NCBI GenBank assembly: GCA_013151535.1
Contig: JAADIC010000136.1
Span: forward strand, 1-16,758
DNA length: 16,758 bases
Direction of reading: 5' to 3'
Source of the DNA: Alphaproteobacteria bacterium
GTDB taxonomy: Bacteria; Pseudomonadota; Alphaproteobacteria; Rhodobacterales; Rhodobacteraceae
Below are positions 6,321 to 14,427 of this stretch, in pieces (position 1 is the stretch's first letter; each line of letters opens with the position of its first letter). Below the pieces are notes generated by a model. The model ran no database searches. It was given only the letters and a program-made list of their open reading frames with translations, and had not been told where the DNA came from. A program made the translations under genes and the position numbers.

Positions 6321-7046
6321 ATGAAACTGACTAAACTGTTGATACCTTTAATATTGTCGCTGGCAACTGGCATGGCGGCACAAGCCGGAACGCAGATCAA
6401 AGAGACTTGGGACGCCAAATGGGCGGGCCAAAAATGCACGCTGGTGCTGTCTTATGACAAGGCCAAACTGGCCGGCCCGGTGAAAGTGAGGGGCGGCTGC
6501 GGCAAGGCCCTGCGCAAAGTCAAATCCTTCGTTTATACGGATGCGGCCCATAGCCAGTTGATCCTGTTTTCCAAGAAAAACGCCCGTGGCGCGATGATCG
6601 GCAGTTTTGACAAGGCTGGTAAGAAAAGTTTCAAGGGGATGATTGGCGACGGGACCAGCGCCAAAATGTTTCGCACCGCGATCAGCACGGTGACGGTCTC
6701 GGTCGGCGTTACGGCCAGTTCCGGCAGCACGGGCACCCAGGATTGCATCCGCTATGCCAACCGGCAGAAATGTGCCGGCGCGGCGGATCTGATAAACCCG
6801 AATATCCCCACATTCAAGACCATCGAGATGCAGGCGCTGGCCGATCAAAGCATCTTTCCGTTTTCAGGTGGCAATGGCTTTGCCAAGGACGAAAGCGTTG
6901 TCAAAGGTGCTCGGGTCGTCGTCAAGAGATGCGAACGCGCGTTCAACAGCAACGAAGATTGGTGCGAGATGGTGCTGTCAGACGGGTTCTTCACCGGCTG
7001 GATAAAACGCATGGACACCGGCAAGGTTTACTTGCGCGAATTCTGA
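6321..7046 (+). CDS. Secreted protein: Inh-like beta-barrel plus SH3-like domain
   Basis: A 241-aa exported protein. Residues 1-22 are a signal peptide (MKLTK, hydrophobic core, AQA|GT). Residues about 25-118 carry a pattern reminiscent of the AprI/Inh metalloprotease-inhibitor barrel: Trp, then CTLVL (C39), a second Cys (C60), a hydrophobic LILF strand, GAMIGSF, and a closing FKGMIG...FR. Residues about 165-241 resemble a small SH3-type domain ending in DWCEMVLSDGFFTGWIKR. Six cysteines (39, 60, 142, 151, 204, 215) fall into three local pairs, consistent with disulfides in the periplasm. Function is not established; the Inh similarity is by eye only. The ATG at 6321 is fixed by the signal peptide and GGGGAG. 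The next gene starts 19 nt downstream, so the two are probably an operon. Confidence 0.75.
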   Translation: MKLTKLLIPLILSLATGMAAQAGTQIKETWDAKWAGQKCTLVLSYDKAKLAGPVKVRGGCGKALRKVKSFVYTDAAHSQLILFSKKNARGAMIGSFDKAGKKSFKGMIGDGTSAKMFRTAISTVTVSVGVTASSGSTGTQDCIRYANRQKCAGAADLINPNIPTFKTIEMQALADQSIFPFSGGNGFAKDESVVKGARVVVKRCERAFNSNEDWCEMVLSDGFFTGWIKRMDTGKVYLREF

Positions 7047-7065
7047 TCGGGATCGGGGCACGGGG

Positions 7066-7656
7066 TTGCGAAAACAGGTTTTGGCGGCGCTTAGCGCGCT
7101 TATTTTGGTTGGCGCAAGCGTTGGTGCGGCTGCGTCGCCATCTGATGATGCCTTCAAACTGTTTGAAGAACGTTGCGTGGCCCTTGTGGAAAAGCAGGAT
7201 AATCAGGCGTTTAACGGATTGAAAACGCTGCCAAAACCAGATGCGGAACGTATAATGCGTTCGCTTGGATCAACGGGTGATCTTGGTCGTTTTAATATTT
7301 GGGCCATCCCCGCCGAGGGATTTCTACTTATCACGGCCCAAGGTCGGGATGATTTCTGCCAGATGGTTGGTATCCGCGTACCTTTTGAGGCTTTCAAACC
7401 GGCATTTGACAGTTGGTTCAAGAGTTTGGGGAGTGGGTTTCGAGCGGATTCAGCCTTTGAAATGACAAGCCGCGAAGTTGGCCAAAAAACCCGGCGGGGG
7501 GCAAGTATCTTTCTGGCAAAACCGCTTGAGGGGGGTGCATTCGTTCAAGTCCATATCAACATCAGACCGGATGTTTCTGATGGATATGCCTCGTTGATCG
7601 TTTTACGCCTGCCTGAAAAATCCCCTGCGGCGGGGGAGCTGTTTCCCGACGATTAG
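7066..7656 (+). CDS. Small secreted protein of unknown function (TTG start)
   Basis: A 196-aa protein I do not recognise. The start is TTG at 7066, preceded by GGGGCACGGGG; no ATG gives an intact signal peptide. Residues 1-24 form a clear signal peptide (MRKQ, hydrophobic stretch, GAAA|SPSDD). The mature part is mixed alpha/beta with exactly two cysteines, C37 (EERCVALVE) and C98 (RDDFCQMVG), probably one disulfide. There are no enzyme motifs, TM segments or repeats. It follows the Inh/SH3-like gene by 19 nt and is very likely cotranscribed, so a shared periplasmic role is plausible. It converges on the acetolactate-synthase-like gene. Confidence 0.7.
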   Translation: MRKQVLAALSALILVGASVGAAASPSDDAFKLFEERCVALVEKQDNQAFNGLKTLPKPDAERIMRSLGSTGDLGRFNIWAIPAEGFLLITAQGRDDFCQMVGIRVPFEAFKPAFDSWFKSLGSGFRADSAFEMTSREVGQKTRRGASIFLAKPLEGGAFVQVHINIRPDVSDGYASLIVLRLPEKSPAAGELFPDD

Positions 7657-7790
7657 AGGCTTGCCGCCCATCGACCGACAAGCGGTTACACCGCCGCGAG
7701 GTGACCGCCCCGTGGCGCGGGCATTTGCAAGGTTTCATCTTACAGATATGGCCTGAGGGATTGAAATGTCTGGGCGACTAAGGCCCGCTC

Positions 7791-7845
7791 ACTAGCCCGC
7801 TAGCGCATTAGCCGGCTAGCCCGCTAGCCCGCTAGCGCATTGGCC
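7791..7845. repeat. GCTAGC-based octamer repeat cluster
   Basis: Units: ACTAGC at 7791, then GCTAGC at 7799, 7815, 7823 and 7831, mostly joined by CC with an 8-bp period. The segment GCTAGCGCATTRGCC occurs twice (7799-7813 and 7831-7845). This is the same unit as the palindrome at 4654-4675. It lies in the 249-nt convergent spacer between the secreted-protein gene and the acetolactate-synthase-like gene. Internal symmetry allows several hairpins. Confidence 0.7.
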
Positions 7846-7862
7846 CCCACCCGGTAGGGGGC
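7843..7862. terminator. GC-rich hairpin in convergent spacer
   Basis: GCCCCC (7843-7848) and GGGGGC (7857-7862) pair perfectly around an 8-nt loop. The position between two convergent genes suits a bidirectional transcript end, but neither strand shows a following U-run. Termination may be Rho-dependent or the hairpin may only protect 3' ends. Confidence 0.35.
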
Positions 7863-7905
7863 TGGCATTCCGGCAAGTTCCCTGCTTAATCAGAGGTTCC
7901 TTAGC

Positions 7906-9558
7906 TCACAACAAACAGGTTTTTGCCGCCAATTCATCCACCAGCACCCGTTTGTTTTCGGAATAATCCACCGGCACTTCCACCAGATGCACGCCCTTGG
8001 CTTTGAAACACCGATCAAGCAAGCCAACCAGATCATCCGTCGCCGCCAATCGGTGACCGGTCGCGCCATAGCTGTTGGCGTAAGCGACAAAATCCGGGTT
8101 GCCAAATTCCAGCCCCCAATCGTCAAAGCCGCCAATCGCCTGTTTCCAGCGGATCATGCCGTAAGAATTGTCGCGCAGAACCAGCACCACCAGATCAAGG
8201 CCCAACCGCACGGCGGTCTCCATTTCCTGCGAATTCATCATAAACCCGCCATCGCCGACAATCGCCATCACGCGCCGATCAGGATGCAACATGCTGGCCA
8301 TCATCGCCGAGGGCAGCCCCGCCCCCATGCTGGCCAGCGCGTTGTCCAGCAGCACCGAATTGGGCTGGCTGGAGCGGTAATTGCGCGCGAACCATATCTT
8401 GTACATGCCGTTGTCCAGCGCGATAATCCCGTTTTCCGGCATCACCCGGCGCACATCGGCCACCAGCCGTTGCGGGATCACCGGAAAGCGCGGATCGTCA
8501 TTGCTGACGTTGATATGTTCCAGCACATGGCGGCGAATTTTCTCGAAATAGCTGAAATCGTGATCGGGGTTTTGCGTCATCAGCTCGGTCAGCCGGGCGA
8601 AGGTCGCGCCGACATCGCCGATGAGCTCAAGTTGCGGGAAATAGACCGGATCGACCTTTGCTGAATTGAAATTGACGTGGATGACCCTGGTGCCACCCAC
8701 CTCCATCAGAAAGGGCGGTTTTTCAACCACGTCGTGACCGGCATTGATAATCAGATCAGCCCGATCAATGGCGCAATGCAGATAATCGCCGTCCGACAGG
8801 GCTGCGGTGCCGATATATTTGTCGTGATAGCCGCCGATCGCCCCTTTGCCCATTTGGGTGTTGAAAAACGGGATGCCGGTCTTTTCGACAAAAGCCTGCA
8901 AGGGCGCGACCACGTTCTTGCGGTTGGCCCCGGCCCCGATCAGCAGCAGCGGGCGCTTTGCCTGTGCGATCATCGCCATCGCGTCCAAAATAGCGCTTTC
9001 ATCAACATTGGGGCGCTTGGGGTTGTTGACGGTGAACAAAGTGTCGTCATCGGCCATCTCCGCCGCGATATCCTCGGGCAGTTCCAGATGCACCGCTCCC
9101 GGGCGCTCTTCCTCGGCGACGCGGAAGGCTTCGCGCACAAGGCTGGGGATGGTGTTGGCGTTGACGATCTGGTGGGCCGATTTGGTTAGCGGGCGCATCA
9201 TATTGACGATGTCAACGATCTGGAACTGCCCCTGTTTGCTTTTCTTGATCGGCTTTTGTCCGGTAATCATCAGCATCGGCATACCACCAAGCTGAGCGTA
9301 AGCGGCGGGTGTCACCAGATTGGTTGCCCCCGGTCCCAGCGTGGCTAGACAGACGCCAGTCTTGCCAGTCAGCCGTCCGTAAGTGGCCGCCATAAAGCCA
9401 GCGCCCTGTTCGTGGCGGGTCAGGATCAGGCGGATTTTCGAGCCGCGCAGGGAATTCAGGAAATCAAGGTTCTCTTCCCCCGGAACCCCGAAAATATATT
9501 CGACCCCCTCGTTTTCCAGCGCTTTCACCAACAGGTCCGAGGCTTTGATTGATGGCAT
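7906..9558 (-). CDS. Thiamine-diphosphate enzyme, acetolactate synthase large-subunit family (catabolic-like)
   Basis: A 550-aa ThDP-dependent enzyme with the three-domain TPP-enzyme fold. The N-terminal Pyr domain has ThDP-activating E50 in TRHEQGAGFMA and CLATLGPGATN (70-80). The middle domain has LLLIGAGANR and INAGHDVVEKPPF (about 271-283). The C-terminal domain carries the Mg/ThDP motif GDGGFMMNSQE (435-445) through RDNSYG. The region where FAD-binding anabolic AHAS has RFDDR is different, which fits FAD-independent catabolic AlsS-type enzymes that condense two pyruvates to acetolactate. No small regulatory subunit (ilvH/ilvN) and no acetolactate decarboxylase is adjacent, so a different 2-keto-acid substrate is possible. 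The ATG at 9558 follows AAAGAGA. Cytosolic; transcribed away from the GDPD gene. Confidence 0.88.
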   Translation of the reverse strand: MPSIKASDLLVKALENEGVEYIFGVPGEENLDFLNSLRGSKIRLILTRHEQGAGFMAATYGRLTGKTGVCLATLGPGATNLVTPAAYAQLGGMPMLMITGQKPIKKSKQGQFQIVDIVNMMRPLTKSAHQIVNANTIPSLVREAFRVAEEERPGAVHLELPEDIAAEMADDDTLFTVNNPKRPNVDESAILDAMAMIAQAKRPLLLIGAGANRKNVVAPLQAFVEKTGIPFFNTQMGKGAIGGYHDKYIGTAALSDGDYLHCAIDRADLIINAGHDVVEKPPFLMEVGGTRVIHVNFNSAKVDPVYFPQLELIGDVGATFARLTELMTQNPDHDFSYFEKIRRHVLEHINVSNDDPRFPVIPQRLVADVRRVMPENGIIALDNGMYKIWFARNYRSSQPNSVLLDNALASMGAGLPSAMMASMLHPDRRVMAIVGDGGFMMNSQEMETAVRLGLDLVVLVLRDNSYGMIRWKQAIGGFDDWGLEFGNPDFVAYANSYGATGHRLAATDDLVGLLDRCFKAKGVHLVEVPVDYSENKRVLVDELAAKTCLL

Positions 9559-9675
9559 GGTTTATCTCTTTCACTGGATATGGTCTGATGGCGGCTTGCA
9601 ATGGTTTCAGCCCCTTTTACCATAGGTAGGGCACGCTGGCCGCTGTGCAAATTGTTTTTGAGGATCGGGACAAAA

Positions 9676-10437
9676 ATGCGACCAAGTTTTCGTGAAGCCC
9701 TCAGCCGCCCCGGCATCCTGGCCTTTGCCCATCGCGGCGCGGGTGATGTGGCGCCCGAGAACACCATGGCGGCGTTTCAGGGTGCGGTTGACATGGGCTT
9801 TCCGGTACTTGAAACCGATATTCAGGCCTCGCGCGATGGCACGCTTTACACCTTTCACGATGAAGATTTGCAGCGCCTGACGGGGGAGCCTCGCTCGATT
9901 GGTGATCTGACAGACGGCGAAATCGCAGCCCTGCGCATTAAAGGCAAACACCAGATTCCGCACCTTGCGGATGTGTTCGAGGCCTTCCCCGACACCCTGT
10001 TCAATCTCGATGCCAAAACCGATATAACCGCCAAACCCTTGGCCGGATTGATAAAACACATGGATCGGCGGGATCAGGTTTGCATCGGTTCCTTCAGCGA
10101 CCGGCGGATCAATACCGTGCTGCGAGGGCTTGGGTCTGACACCTGCCACGGGCTTGGCCTGCACAAAGGGGCGGCGTTTTACCTGTCAGCGCGCCTGCAT
10201 CTTGCTCTGCGGTTTCGCGCGCAGTGTGTGCAGCTTCCGATGCAATATCACGGCATCAACATTGTCACCCCGCAAAGCATCGCGCATGCCCATCGCGTGG
10301 GCCTGAAACTGCATGTCTGGACAGTGAATGACGCCAAGACCATGCGCCACCTGATCGCGCTTGGTGTGGACGGCATCATGACCGACAATTGCGCGCTGCT
10401 GAAACTTGAGTTGAAAAATGCTGATCTGTGGCGATAA
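9676..10437 (+). CDS. Glycerophosphodiester phosphodiesterase
   Basis: A 253-aa GDPD-family hydrolase, which splits glycerophosphodiesters into glycerol-3-phosphate and an alcohol. Catalytic elements are visible: AHRG with H19, PENT (27-30), ETD (metal E46, D48), TFHDEDL with second catalytic H61, acidic D112 in FNLDAK, and the C-terminal VWTVND and VDGIMTD strands of the TIM barrel. No signal peptide, so cytosolic, like UgpQ. The start at ATG 9676 is preferred over an in-frame ATG at 9601: the latter would add 25 residues outside the family fold and run through the likely promoter, and 9676 is preceded by AGGATCGGGA. No ugp/glp transporter is adjacent. The subtilase gene follows 81 nt downstream. 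Confidence 0.9.
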   Translation: MRPSFREALSRPGILAFAHRGAGDVAPENTMAAFQGAVDMGFPVLETDIQASRDGTLYTFHDEDLQRLTGEPRSIGDLTDGEIAALRIKGKHQIPHLADVFEAFPDTLFNLDAKTDITAKPLAGLIKHMDRRDQVCIGSFSDRRINTVLRGLGSDTCHGLGLHKGAAFYLSARLHLALRFRAQCVQLPMQYHGINIVTPQSIAHAHRVGLKLHVWTVNDAKTMRHLIALGVDGIMTDNCALLKLELKNADLWR

Positions 10438-10518
10438 TCCCGCCTTGCCAGCCTTGTCAATCACCCGGTGCCATTTAAGGTGGCCAAAACCGATCTCTCC
10501 GACCAACGGGACCCCGCG

Positions 10519-13305
10519 ATGAAACCACTTCTCTCCGTTTTGGTGCTGGCTAGCACGATTGCCACCGTCAACGCCGCCGAGGCCGCCAAATTCACTTATC
10601 TTTGCGGCTTGTCCGATCCGCAGTTTCAGCCCGGACTTATCTTTTCCTATGACGACAGGCGGAACGACGTTCAACTAATCGAGGCTTACGGCGATGTTCT
10701 GCGGGCCGATCAGGCGCTTGGCCCGGTGCGCAGCGGGGATGGGTTTGTCGAATTCACGCTGGAAGACATTTTCGAGGGTTACGCGGAAATCCGCGATATC
10801 ATCACCTATGATACCGAGGAACGCACGATCTTTATCTCGCGCAGTTATCTGAACAAGGATGGCTCGCTGTCTTCGCCGGGGCCAATTGTCGAAGGCAAAT
10901 GCATCGCGCGAAATGCTGACGAAACCGGCGCTCCGGCAACCAATTTTCGCACAGCGAACCCCGCGCCAATGACGGTGAAAGACGCCAAGATCGCCATCGG
11001 GTTTGATCCGGCGACGGCAGGATATAGCTTTGACACCGGTGCCAGTTTCAAGTTCGGCATTGCGGACGGCAGCTTTACCGGGATTGAAGCCTGGCTCGAG
11101 GATAACCCCGAATTCAAAAGCCGCGTGCAATACCGCAACCTGCGCAAAAGTGGCAAGCGTTCCAGCGGCAGTCACGGTTTCAAAGTGTTCAAGGTGGCGG
11201 CGGAAATCATGCCCTCGGCCAATTTTTACCTCTATGAAACCAGCAACCCTGTCAAACGTTTCAAGACCATACTGGATGGCTTGAAAAAGGACGGTGTCTT
11301 TTTTGCCTCGATGAGTTTGGGGGTTAAACAATATATGGCTGGCGTCAATCCAGCCACAATATACAAGCAACTGGATTTGCTTGAAGAATACCAGATTTCC
11401 TTTCTGGTTTCGGCCGGAAATCAACGGGGAGACAGCCATGTTTTCACCTATAGCGATGTGGATGGTGACGGGAAGATCGAGTTTTCAAACGCCCCGAAAG
11501 CCAATGGAAACCTGCTGGATTTCAACAAAATCTCGCTTGGCTCGGGCCGGACAATTAATCTAACCTTGTCTTGGGGGGAATATCCCGAGCGGCAGTCGGA
11601 TTTTGAAATCCAGTTGATCGACAAAGACAAAAACGTGATCGCCAGCGCCCGCGCAAAAGGCAATTTGCCGGTGCTTAATTTGCGATACAAATCGCCGGAA
11701 AAACAGACCCTGTGGATCAAACTGCTTGATAAAAGCGAGACGCCGCCAGCACCGGATCTGAAGTTCGGCATGTTCGTGCGCAACACAAACAACAAACGCG
11801 CCATCCTGAACGGGCAGGAATCCATGGGCATCATGGCCCAGTATGAATCCCCCTTCCTGACGGTGGTTGGTGGTTTTGGCAAAGACAGTTCGGGGCGCTT
11901 GCAGCCATCGAATTTCTCCAGCATCGGTCATACGAATACTGGCCAGATCGGGCCGCATATTCTTGGCCCCGGGCAATTTCTGATCGACGGCAAACCGCTG
12001 AGCGGCACCTCGTTTGCCACACCGTTCATCGCCGCCCTTTACAGCACTTTCGCCGATTACAACGTCAAGAACGTGATCGAGGCGACGGCGACCAAGGAAA
12101 AACTGCCCGCAGGCCTTGTGCCTCAAGAGCAAGGCCGCTGGGGCACGCCGGATGCGAACAAACTGCTCTCCAACGCCTGCACCCAATCCAACAAGATCGA
12201 AAACCTGCGCGCCACCAAGAAGGCTGACAAACTGGTGGTGGAGTTCGATTTCACGCGTAACTGTATGGAAGGGTTGGAGTATTACCTGCATGCCTATGTC
12301 CGGGGCAACAAACCCGTCAGCGCCGGAATGTTTGCTTTTGATGTGCTTCCGGTGGTGGGATATCCCAAGCAACAATTGCGCGGCTGGGTGAAAAAGTTCA
12401 GCCCGAATGCCAAAATCACGGCCGAACCGATACGCATTGAAATCCCGTTCAAGATCATCCCGCGAAGACAATTTGGCCGCGAAGTCAGCCTTTCGTTCAA
12501 AATCTCGACCCGGGCCCAGTGGGATCCGGTGGCGATCTATGCTGACAGTCCGGTTTTGAAAGTCACCCTGCCTGCACCGCAGCCGTTAAGTGGTGATGTT
12601 CTGGTCGGTAAACTGGCGCAAAAATCCAATCGGGCGGTTGAAATCCAGCAATTTCCCGATGCCATTCAATTGGCAACACTGGCGCTAAAAATTCCTGATC
12701 TAAGCGCGAAGGACAGCGCGCTGGCGCGCAATTCCCGCGCCATGGCCAGCATCGGTTTGCGCGATCTGGCGGGTTTGGAGGCGTTCGTGCGGGACGACAT
12801 CGCGGCCCAACCCGACAGCCCGATTGCGGCCCTGCGCCTTGGTGATGTGCTGTTGAGCCAGCGCAAATTTACCGAAGCGCAGGCGCAGTTCAAAGCCTGC
12901 TTGAACAGCGATGGTGATGATCTTTATCGCTGTCAGATCGGCTATATCGTCGCCAGCCAGCTAGCCGGCAGGGATGCGCGCGGTGAAATTGCCGCCACTT
13001 ACGAACGCAAAGGTGCTGCACTGGCGGACAGCCCGTCAGTGCATGGCAAAGCGCTTGCAGTTTTTCTGGGCCATCTTGGTGGCGGCGCCTATCGCGATTA
13101 TTTTCTGGCCGAGGCCCGCGCCAATATTGGCAAACCTGAAGCGGCGCGGACGATCAGCAGCAGCTTTTATTATCTGGGGCTGATGGGGGTCTGGAGTGAT
13201 AACATGAAATTCGCCCGTGACAGTTTCAGCCAGTCCGCCGGCAGTGGTGCGGTTCAACTTGAGGCGGCTCTGTCCAACGGGTGGCTTGACGCCCTACCGG
13301 AATAG
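10519..13305 (+). CDS. Exported divergent subtilase (S8-like) with insert and C-terminal TPR-like region
   Basis: A 928-aa exported protein. Residues 1-22 are a signal peptide (MKPLLSVLVLAS...NAAEA). Residues about 23-150 form an unassigned beta-rich domain with C29 and C128. A divergent subtilisin domain follows: candidate Asp D183 (FGIADGSFTGIE), His H219 (SSGSHGFKVFKVAAE), oxyanion Asn N301 (FLVSAGNQRGD) and nucleophile Ser S498 (SGTSFATP). Between Asn and Ser sits an insert of about 150 residues that opens with a calcium-loop-like DVDGDGKIE (313-321) and reads as a beta-sandwich. A second beta-rich region lies at about 560-690, and residues about 690-928 look like tetratricopeptide helices (ALRLGDVLLSQRKFTEAQAQF). 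All four catalytic positions are present but the flanks are far from consensus, so activity is likely rather than certain. The ATG at 10519 is set by the signal peptide. It abuts the GT2 gene tail-to-tail. Confidence 0.82.
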   Translation: MKPLLSVLVLASTIATVNAAEAAKFTYLCGLSDPQFQPGLIFSYDDRRNDVQLIEAYGDVLRADQALGPVRSGDGFVEFTLEDIFEGYAEIRDIITYDTEERTIFISRSYLNKDGSLSSPGPIVEGKCIARNADETGAPATNFRTANPAPMTVKDAKIAIGFDPATAGYSFDTGASFKFGIADGSFTGIEAWLEDNPEFKSRVQYRNLRKSGKRSSGSHGFKVFKVAAEIMPSANFYLYETSNPVKRFKTILDGLKKDGVFFASMSLGVKQYMAGVNPATIYKQLDLLEEYQISFLVSAGNQRGDSHVFTYSDVDGDGKIEFSNAPKANGNLLDFNKISLGSGRTINLTLSWGEYPERQSDFEIQLIDKDKNVIASARAKGNLPVLNLRYKSPEKQTLWIKLLDKSETPPAPDLKFGMFVRNTNNKRAILNGQESMGIMAQYESPFLTVVGGFGKDSSGRLQPSNFSSIGHTNTGQIGPHILGPGQFLIDGKPLSGTSFATPFIAALYSTFADYNVKNVIEATATKEKLPAGLVPQEQGRWGTPDANKLLSNACTQSNKIENLRATKKADKLVVEFDFTRNCMEGLEYYLHAYVRGNKPVSAGMFAFDVLPVVGYPKQQLRGWVKKFSPNAKITAEPIRIEIPFKIIPRRQFGREVSLSFKISTRAQWDPVAIYADSPVLKVTLPAPQPLSGDVLVGKLAQKSNRAVEIQQFPDAIQLATLALKIPDLSAKDSALARNSRAMASIGLRDLAGLEAFVRDDIAAQPDSPIAALRLGDVLLSQRKFTEAQAQFKACLNSDGDDLYRCQIGYIVASQLAGRDARGEIAATYERKGAALADSPSVHGKALAVFLGHLGGGAYRDYFLAEARANIGKPEAARTISSSFYYLGLMGVWSDNMKFARDSFSQSAGSGAVQLEAALSNGWLDALPE

Positions 13306-14271
13306 TCAGCCGCGCGGCGTACCCAATCCCGGCACATCATGCCAACCGGGACTAAGGCGATCCAGCGCCTGTTTGAGCGTGGCGTCAGGAAACGCCGCCT
13401 TGACCGCCTTATCGCGCGCCAGATTAAGCGCTAGCTTGCCACCGGTTTTGGCCGACAGACGCTCAAGCGAGGTCGGGCCCATGGCCTTGACGGCAGCGGG
13501 CAGGCTCAGCATCGGGCTTTGCTCAAAATCCACGCGCTTGCGGGCGAACCGGCTTTCGGGATTATCCACCAGTTCGTAATTGCGAAAGCCGTCGCCGGTT
13601 TTCAGAAACTTCATGTGCCAGTAAAGATAGCCCGCGAAAATGCGTTTCAGCTTGCCACGGCCAAAGCGTTCAAAGCGGCGGTCATGAAAGAAAAACGTAT
13701 CCTCGGCCATGCGGAAATAACCGATATCGCCGTTGCCCGACACCGGTTCAGCAGCCGGAATGCCCAACTCACCCTGTGCCCCGCGCGCGATGTTCAGCCC
13801 GGAAATGCAATGCAGCGCGCTGGTATCCGCACGCCCCTCGCGAAACGCCGCGCAGATATCTGCCACCCGATCCGGGATCGCCAGATGGTCGTCATCCAGC
13901 TTAATCACCGTCTGGTGGCGGGTTTTGACCAGCGCCAGATTGGAAAAGTTAACCATACTTTGGGGCGAATCCCCCGGCGTTTTGGCGTGGCCCTTGCTGC
14001 CAAGTGGTTGCACCCGGTCGGTATAATGGAACAGCCGGATTTTCGGGGTAAATTCCTGCGCCAGACGGGCGACGATATCAGCGGTGTCATCCTCGCACTG
14101 GTTGTAAACCACGACAATCTCGTCATAAAATTCAATATGGCTGCGGATCGTATCCTCGATGAAATCGGCACCGTTGCGGGTGCGCAAATAGGCGCTGATG
14201 CCGGGTGTTCGGGCCGAAACCTTCAAATCACGGGGATGAAAGCTGTAGCCTGTGATAATCTCTGCCTGCAT
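13306..14271 (-). CDS. Family 2 glycosyltransferase
   Basis: A 321-aa cytosolic GT-A-type enzyme expected to transfer a sugar from a nucleotide donor. The N-terminal Rossmann-like half reads ISAYLRTRNGADFIEDTIRS (25-44), a typical GT2 opening, followed by EIVVVYNQCEDDTADIV (51-67) and the metal-binding acidic motif KLDDDH with D126-D128. An Arg-rich C-terminal segment (FARKRVDFEQ) follows. There are no TM segments, so the acceptor must be cytosolic or at the inner membrane face. The frame is open a further 213 codons upstream, but that part is antisense to the oxygenase gene; the start is ATG 14271 with AAAGGCAG just before it. Its stop codon directly abuts that of the subtilase. It is divergent from the oxygenase/MBOAT operon, suggesting a surface-glycan locus. 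Confidence 0.85.
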   Translation of the reverse strand: MQAEIITGYSFHPRDLKVSARTPGISAYLRTRNGADFIEDTIRSHIEFYDEIVVVYNQCEDDTADIVARLAQEFTPKIRLFHYTDRVQPLGSKGHAKTPGDSPQSMVNFSNLALVKTRHQTVIKLDDDHLAIPDRVADICAAFREGRADTSALHCISGLNIARGAQGELGIPAAEPVSGNGDIGYFRMAEDTFFFHDRRFERFGRGKLKRIFAGYLYWHMKFLKTGDGFRNYELVDNPESRFARKRVDFEQSPMLSLPAAVKAMGPTSLERLSAKTGGKLALNLARDKAVKAAFPDATLKQALDRLSPGWHDVPGLGTPRG

Positions 14272-14363
14272 CTTTTCTGCCTTTGAGCCTGCCCCCAACC
14301 GCCTTAGACCTGTACCAATGCCAAGACAAGAGAGGCACGCCGCCGCAAGCTGAAAATGAGCAT

Positions 14364-14392
14364 TTGCAACAACGCCGCTGATCCCGTAAATT
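14364..14392 (+). promoter_or_regulatory. Sigma-70-type promoter for the oxygenase-MBOAT operon
   Basis: TTGCAA (14364-14369), a 17-nt spacer, then TAAATT (14387-14392). The predicted transcript start near 14399 lies downstream of in-frame ATG 14356 and supports ATG 14428 as the real start of the oxygenase. Confidence 0.45.
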
Positions 14393-14427
14393 CGCAATCG
14401 AAACCGATGGCCCAGCAGGAGTGCGTG

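Noticed and set aside
9601..9675. Upstream ATG adding 25 residues to the phosphodiesterase.
   Set aside because: The stretch looks like promoter/leader DNA, including TTGCAA with a TACCAT-like element, and the added residues do not belong to the GDPD fold.
14290..14345. Sigma-54-like TTGGCA...GG pattern on the minus strand upstream of the glycosyltransferase.
   Set aside because: The -24/-12 spacing and the TTGC element do not fit the sigma-54 consensus.
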